NCBI RefSeq assembly: GCF_008122205.1 | Contig: NZ_PHNJ01000004.1 | Location: forward strand, 310,001-374,000 | Direction of reading: 5' to 3' | DNA length: 64,000 nucleotides | Source: Natronococcus pandeyae | GTDB lineage: Archaea > Halobacteriota > Halobacteria > Halobacteriales > Natrialbaceae | Shown here: piece after piece, positions 59,814 to 64,000 of the stretch | Layout: each line of letters begins with the position of its first letter | Numbering within the stretch: the first letter of the stretch is position 1 | Notes under the pieces: model-generated | Databases searched by the model: none | The model's input: the letters and a program-made list of their open reading frames with translations, nothing else | Told to the model about the DNA's origin: nothing | Position numbers and translations under genes: made by a program

Positions 59814-60356
59814 GTTTTCTCACCATGGAGAGAGGGTTTCAAAAGCCGAAAAGATCGTTACGGGTGTTAACACGCTCAAATTCCGCTCAAATCACACGTT
59901 CGATCCGTCAGAGCTCGACCGGTCAATCGGTTCTGGTTTCGCTCCGGACAGGATTCAAACTCACGGCTCGCGGGCCGACAACTTCCGGTTACACCGGCAA
60001 AACGAGACGTCGAGACGATCGCTCGACTCGCCGTCAGAGCATTTTCCGGGCGGAATCAGCGCGGAACGAGATCGGCGACGCTCGAGCGTCTCGAGCAATC
60101 GCATATCTGAATTACTCCCGCGTGACGGGGCAGAAACGGTCGTTTTGTCGGATTCGGTCGGACACTGCCGCCGTGGATCGGTCAGTTCGGTTCGTGGGAT
60201 CGATCCGTCTTCGCGGCGTTCGTCTGCGTCGCGACCTCACACTGGGGACGGATCGAACGAGCGCGTACCGACCGAGAGGACTCACGCTACTCGGGTTCGG
60301 AAGAAACAGAAGAAACGTCCGAAACGAAGGTCGGTTCGCTGAGTAATACGTTCGCG
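59814..60356. other. 543-nt intergenic region
   Basis: No gene is supported between the acetyltransferase start and the stop of the repeat-protein gene. Short open frames here are basic and unlike haloarchaeal coding sequence. It probably carries the operon promoter. Confidence 0.4.
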
Positions 60357-61949
60357 TTACGCCGCAACCCAAACGTTCGTCGCAGCAACCGACGTGAACT
60401 GGACGTTCTCGTTCTGCTGCATGCTCACCTGTGCAGCGTTCGCACTGCCGTCGTCGTCAGCGACTGCCAGCGCCATCTGCTGTTCGTTGATGTTCTGCTG
60501 GGTAACGAACTGGTGCTGTTCGATCTCCGCGCTCGCGTACTGGTCGACGTCGTGCGTCTGGTCGTCGTTAGCGGTGTCGTAGTCGTACGACATGCCGGCG
60601 GCACCCTCGACGTCGTTCCCGTCCACGGTCACGGACGTACTCGTCGTCTGCGTGACGTCGTCGTGAGCGTAGCTCGGCCCCGCGTAGACGTTGAGCGCCG
60701 ACGCGTAACCGATCTGTGCGTTTACGTTCTGCTGTTGGGCCCACTGCACGGCGGTCGCGTCACTGTCGTTCGTGGCGATCGCCATCGCAGTGTTCTGCAG
60801 GTTGACGTTGAGCTGTTCAACGGCCTGTCCCTGGGTCACTTCGGACGTGGCTTCCTGTGAGATACCGTTCTTATCGGCCTTCGTGTCGTCGCCGCCGGTC
60901 GTCGATCCTTCGGTCGAGACGACGTCGCCGCCGTTGCCGGCACTCGCGACGTTCATTCCGGGCATCGAGGCGAGGACGTTCACGGCCTCGGCGGATCCGA
61001 GCTGTTCGTTGATGTTGGTCTGTTCGGTGATCTGGATCGCCGTTGCGGTGCTGTTCTCGCCGACCGCGATGGCGACGGCAGCACCCTGTTCGTTGACGTT
61101 TGCCTGCTCAACGTCCTGTCCCTGTTCGACGACCGCGCTCGCGTCCTGGCTCGCATCCGCGCCGCTCGTTCCTTGCTTTGGCTTGTCGCTGAACTTGCCG
61201 TCGCCGAGGTAGACGTTGGACGCGTTTGCGGCACCGTCCTGTAAGTTGTAGTTGGACTGGGCCGTCTGCTGGAGGGCCGTCGATTCACTGTCGTTCGCGG
61301 CGAGCGCGAACGCGGTGCTCTGTTCGTTGACGTTCGCCTGGCTGACGTTCTGCGCCTGGCTGACGGTCGCCTGAGCCTCCTGGCTCGCGGTCACTTCGTT
61401 CTTGTCGTCCTTGGTGTCGTTGACACCCCAGCCGTTGAACTCCTGGCCGTCGCCGTTACCCATGACGATGAAGACGTCATCGACGTTCTCGAACTGGGTC
61501 TCCTGGGCCTGGCCTTCCTCGTTGTCAGCCGTCGCCACACCCTCTTGGACGTTGGAGTTTATCTGGCTCGCTTCCTGCACGGCGGTCGCCTCTCCACCGT
61601 CGATGGCGATCGAGACCGCCGGACCCTGTTCGTTGATGTTTACCTGGTTAGCGTTCTGGTACTGAACGACCTCAGAGACTGCATCTTGATCTTCAGCCGG
61701 TTCTCCGGGGTTGTCCGTCACGTGGTCATCGATGAACTCCTCGACCGATTGCTCGCCGAGATCCGCGCCGAAGACGAGGTAGAGTTCCTCCCCGTCCTCG
61801 AGCGCGTGAACCGTCTCGGAGTCGGCATTCGTGTTCGTAGTGTCGCCGGCCATCGCTGCCGGCGCGCCGGCGGCCAGCATCGACATGGCGACGATACAGG
61901 CCATCAGGACTGTCGTAAGCTGTGAGCGTTTCGTGTGTGTATCTGTCAT
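60357..61949 (-). CDS. Secreted curlin-like repeat protein (amyloid-like candidate)
   Basis: A 530-residue protein. A Sec-type signal peptide ends near residue 35 (AAMA followed by GD). Five repeats of about 55 residues lie at about 90-143, 190-248, 269-328, 366-424 and 471-529; the last reaches the C-terminus. Each has two Q-x-N-x-N-x-Q motifs, with first Asn at 104/131, 206/233, 284/312, 381/408 and 486/513, so the spacing is 27-28. Alternating small and hydrophobic residues (AxAxA) between them fit stacked beta strands, similar to the Gln/Asn ladder of curli subunits. N-x-S/T sequons occur at about six sites. No sorting motif is visible. Function as a fibre or biofilm matrix is inference. 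Confidence 0.7.
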   Translation of the reverse strand: MTDTHTKRSQLTTVLMACIVAMSMLAAGAPAAMAGDTTNTNADSETVHALEDGEELYLVFGADLGEQSVEEFIDDHVTDNPGEPAEDQDAVSEVVQYQNANQVNINEQGPAVSIAIDGGEATAVQEASQINSNVQEGVATADNEEGQAQETQFENVDDVFIVMGNGDGQEFNGWGVNDTKDDKNEVTASQEAQATVSQAQNVSQANVNEQSTAFALAANDSESTALQQTAQSNYNLQDGAANASNVYLGDGKFSDKPKQGTSGADASQDASAVVEQGQDVEQANVNEQGAAVAIAVGENSTATAIQITEQTNINEQLGSAEAVNVLASMPGMNVASAGNGGDVVSTEGSTTGGDDTKADKNGISQEATSEVTQGQAVEQLNVNLQNTAMAIATNDSDATAVQWAQQQNVNAQIGYASALNVYAGPSYAHDDVTQTTSTSVTVDGNDVEGAAGMSYDYDTANDDQTHDVDQYASAEIEQHQFVTQQNINEQQMALAVADDDGSANAAQVSMQQNENVQFTSVAATNVWVAA

Positions 61950-62696
61950 CGTTCGTGTGATCTCTGACGTGATAGTGTTGTGTTCTGAACCGATTCGACG
62001 CGAACCGTCGTATTTCGATGACAGACATAGTTATCTGTGAGTTGAAACCTGTATGAAGCGAACTACTGATCAGAAGGTGGGAACTTATGGATAGAAGGAA
62101 GCGTCTAGTGTCGCTTCACGTCTGTTCTAAGTCGTTTCTGCTCGCTGTGACCCACCCTACAGAACGAAGCAGAAAACAACGCGTCGTTGATCTCTCTGCG
62201 GTGGAATATGGTACGATCGGGTGGTTCGTTTCGACTGGTGAACGCGAGACAAAGGACATCACGTAGGCACGCATTCTTTCAGAAGCCTGATGAGAGGACT
62301 CACTGATCTCGGCATCGGTGAGCACCTCGGCTGCTTTATCGGCACTCCGTATCGAGCACGCAAAAACTACCGTGAGCGAGGGTCCGGGGGTTCATTGCAA
62401 CGAGTCCGACCGAGAATACGAATGCAAACTCGATGGCAACGCTGAAATACGCCGCATCAAGCTCGCCTGTAGCGACCCACCTGAAGGACGTACTTGCCGG
62501 GCGCTGCAGTGCTAGCCAACGAACTTGTAACCATTGATGAGACCGTCAGACGCCGTCTAAACACACCCGAAACCACCCTGTACAACGACTGACGATTCTC
62601 ACAGATTGTTACCACGAACCATACTGCTTGAAACCTCGTATTGCACTTCGAAACTACAGAGTCAGTATTTGATAGTCGCCCGTATCTAACAGGATC
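61950..62696. other. 747-nt intergenic region, possible decayed genes
   Basis: No intact gene is supported. Several short frames exist, such as 62116-62325 on the minus strand and a segment near 62533-62592 on the plus strand that reads TIDETVRRRLNTPETTLYND before a stop, which could be a gene tail. I cannot name a family. Lower GC and broken frames suggest remnants of mobile or lost genes. Confidence 0.4.
62665..62674 (+). promoter_or_regulatory. TATA-like element of the HTTM gene
   Basis: GTATTTGATA-like sequence centred about 27 nt before the ATG at 62697. Confidence 0.35.
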
Positions 62697-64000
62697 ATGT
62701 CCAGAATCTCGCTCGGTTCGTTTACCCTCCCAAAGTGGAGGAATAATTATTTGAAACGGTGTCTCAGAATTGATACGCGGTCACTCGCTGTATTTCGCGT
62801 GTTCGTGGGACTACTAATCATCGCAGACTTATTTCTCCGTGCCAGAAATTTCACGTTTTTCTATACAGAAGAGGGCGTTGTTCCGCAATCACTGGCGATG
62901 GAGTGGGCGCCGGAGTATGCATTTTCGTTCTATTATCTCACGTCGGATCCGAATATCATCGCGGGACTATTCGTCGTCCAGGGATTGATCGCCGTTCAGT
63001 TGATCGTCGGCTATGAGACCAGAGTTGCGACCCTCGTTTCGTTCCTCTTCGTCCTCTCGTTAGACCATCACAATCCACTCGTCACAAGCTACGCAGATAC
63101 CTTGTTTCGATTACTCCTGTTCTGGGCTATCTTCCTCCCGCTCGGAGAACGGTGGTCGATCGACGCCGTCCACACTGACGCACAACCGAGAACGTACGTA
63201 GCGAATCTCGCAACCCTGGCGATACTGATGCAGATGATTGTTATGTACTTCGTCAACGGTTTTCACAAAACACAGAGCGACGTGTGGAGAACTGGAGAAG
63301 CCACTCCGCTAATAATGAGTGCCGACGATATCACCTTCCTGTTTGCAGAATACGCACACATCTTTCCGACGCTTCTCGAACTCGGTGGTATGATGTGGTA
63401 CTACATGTTATTACTCTCGTTTTTGTTATTCTTCTTCCAAGGACGACTGCGTATCTTGGGTGTCGCAATGTTCTTTGGAGTCCACGCAGCGTTCGCCGTA
63501 ACCGTCAGAATCGGGGCGTTCCCGTACGTTGCGATGGCCGGACTCCTGCTCTTTTTACAGGCGCAATTCTGGGAGGACGGAAAAACCGTACTGGAGTACG
63601 TAAACGTCTACGATCCTTTGGCGAACGTTCTCTCTGAATTAGAACGACGCGGAACCGCTATTGCGAGATCTTTCCCGGCATTCAATTTCAGCACGAATCC
63701 TCGATCGTTCGAAAAAACGAACGTATACGTCGTCGTACTCTGTGTGGCGATCGTGTTTTCGTTCATCCTTCCACTTATTTCGTTTTCCGCGACCGCCGGT
63801 GGTATCGACGACGATCTCGATCCCGATGAGCGAATACACAATCCAGCCGAGAGCCTGGGAATCGCCCAACCCGAGTGGACCATATTCGCTCCGTCACCAC
63901 AGACGACCTCCTGGTACTACGTTTTCCCAGCAGAAACCGCAGACGGTGAGGTGGTCGACGTATACAACGATCGAGAGTTGACGTACGAGCGGCCACACGA
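62697..64000 (+). CDS. HTTM-domain membrane protein, 3' end beyond the window
   Basis: An open frame of 434 codons without a stop by 64000. It starts MSRISLGSFTLPKWRNNYLK. RIDTRSLAVFRVFVGLLIIA (about 24-43) followed by FYTEEGVVPQS (about 54-64) is the HTTM signature, a family related to vitamin-K gamma-glutamyl carboxylases. SLDHHNPLVTSYADTLFRLL and GFHKTQSDVWRTGEATPLIM are further family-like stretches. There are about eight membrane helices. The C-terminal part ends in PEWTIFAPSPQTTSWYY, typical of the extracytoplasmic tail. Carboxylase activity in prokaryotic members is unproven. GC is lower than in upstream genes. Confidence 0.85.
   Translation, partial: MSRISLGSFTLPKWRNNYLKRCLRIDTRSLAVFRVFVGLLIIADLFLRARNFTFFYTEEGVVPQSLAMEWAPEYAFSFYYLTSDPNIIAGLFVVQGLIAVQLIVGYETRVATLVSFLFVLSLDHHNPLVTSYADTLFRLLLFWAIFLPLGERWSIDAVHTDAQPRTYVANLATLAILMQMIVMYFVNGFHKTQSDVWRTGEATPLIMSADDITFLFAEYAHIFPTLLELGGMMWYYMLLLSFLLFFFQGRLRILGVAMFFGVHAAFAVTVRIGAFPYVAMAGLLLFLQAQFWEDGKTVLEYVNVYDPLANVLSELERRGTAIARSFPAFNFSTNPRSFEKTNVYVVVLCVAIVFSFILPLISFSATAGGIDDDLDPDERIHNPAESLGIAQPEWTIFAPSPQTTSWYYVFPAETADGEVVDVYNDRELTYERPH

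Noticed and set aside
62116-62325. 69-codon minus-strand ORF after the curlin-like gene
   Set aside because: Basic, no family, in a region of broken frames; a transposase remnant was considered but no DDE motif is visible.
1-64000. CRISPR arrays, rRNA genes and intact insertion sequences
   Set aside because: No regularly spaced repeats of CRISPR type, no rRNA core motifs and no DDE or HUH transposase motifs were seen.

Overview
The window reads as chromosomal DNA of an extremely halophilic archaeon (class Halobacteria). GC is high, the predicted proteins are strongly acidic, and many genes have a TATA-like element about 27-30 nt upstream of the start codon, which suggests leaderless mRNAs. 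Family markers agree: a HTH_10 Bat-like regulator, a HalOD1 protein, RadB, archaeal RNase J, DUF5786, DUF2270, DUF1616 and Tat-exported lipoproteins. No genus can be fixed from this; a Natrialbales-type organism is only a guess.

Positions 1-18000 are mostly housekeeping. A tRNA-Val(GAC) is followed by several broken copies of its own 3' end. Then come a small DUF4177 protein, a membrane protein, RNase J, a low-GC islet with an orphan gene, DUF5786, a membrane-anchored UspA-like protein, the Bat-like sensor-regulator with small cysteine/histidine proteins downstream, an AEC transporter, a BrkB/YihY protein, a CAP-domain protein, a one-domain lycopene-cyclase-like protein, a CBS protein ending in an HPF-like domain, and radB divergent from a RuvC-fold gene.

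Positions 18000-60000 form a long surface-polysaccharide or glycoprotein-glycan region. GlmS and GlmU start the UDP-GlcNAc supply. Further along lie GT2 glycosyltransferases, two nucleotide-sugar dehydrogenases, an NAD-dependent epimerase, two DegT-type aminotransferases, a sugar formyltransferase-like protein, two GNAT/FemAB-like transferases, two Wzx-type flippases, several deacetylase-like proteins, an ATP-grasp enzyme, a multi-pass GT-C-like protein, and three Tat-exported carbohydrate-active-type proteins (one GH10 and two related beta-sandwich proteins). Proline dehydrogenase, a TauE/SafE permease and DUF4350/DUF1616 membrane proteins sit among them. The strongest unit is a seven-gene minus-strand operon (59813 down to 52720) in which every gene overlaps the next. 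Its first four genes match the Wbp D-E-B-A logic that turns UDP-GlcNAc into a 2,3-diacetamido-uronic acid sugar nucleotide.

Positions 60000-64000 hold a secreted 530-residue protein with five repeats. Each repeat carries two Q-x-N-x-N-x-Q motifs 27-28 residues apart, which resembles curlin/beta-solenoid amyloid subunits and includes N-glycosylation sequons. An HTTM membrane protein runs off the right edge.

The most notable observations are the curlin-like repeat protein, the overlapping diacetamido-uronate operon, a degenerate 39-bp intergenic element present about five times (once as a head-to-head palindrome), and the array of tRNA-Val 3'-end fragments at the left edge. No CRISPR array, rRNA or intact transposase was seen.
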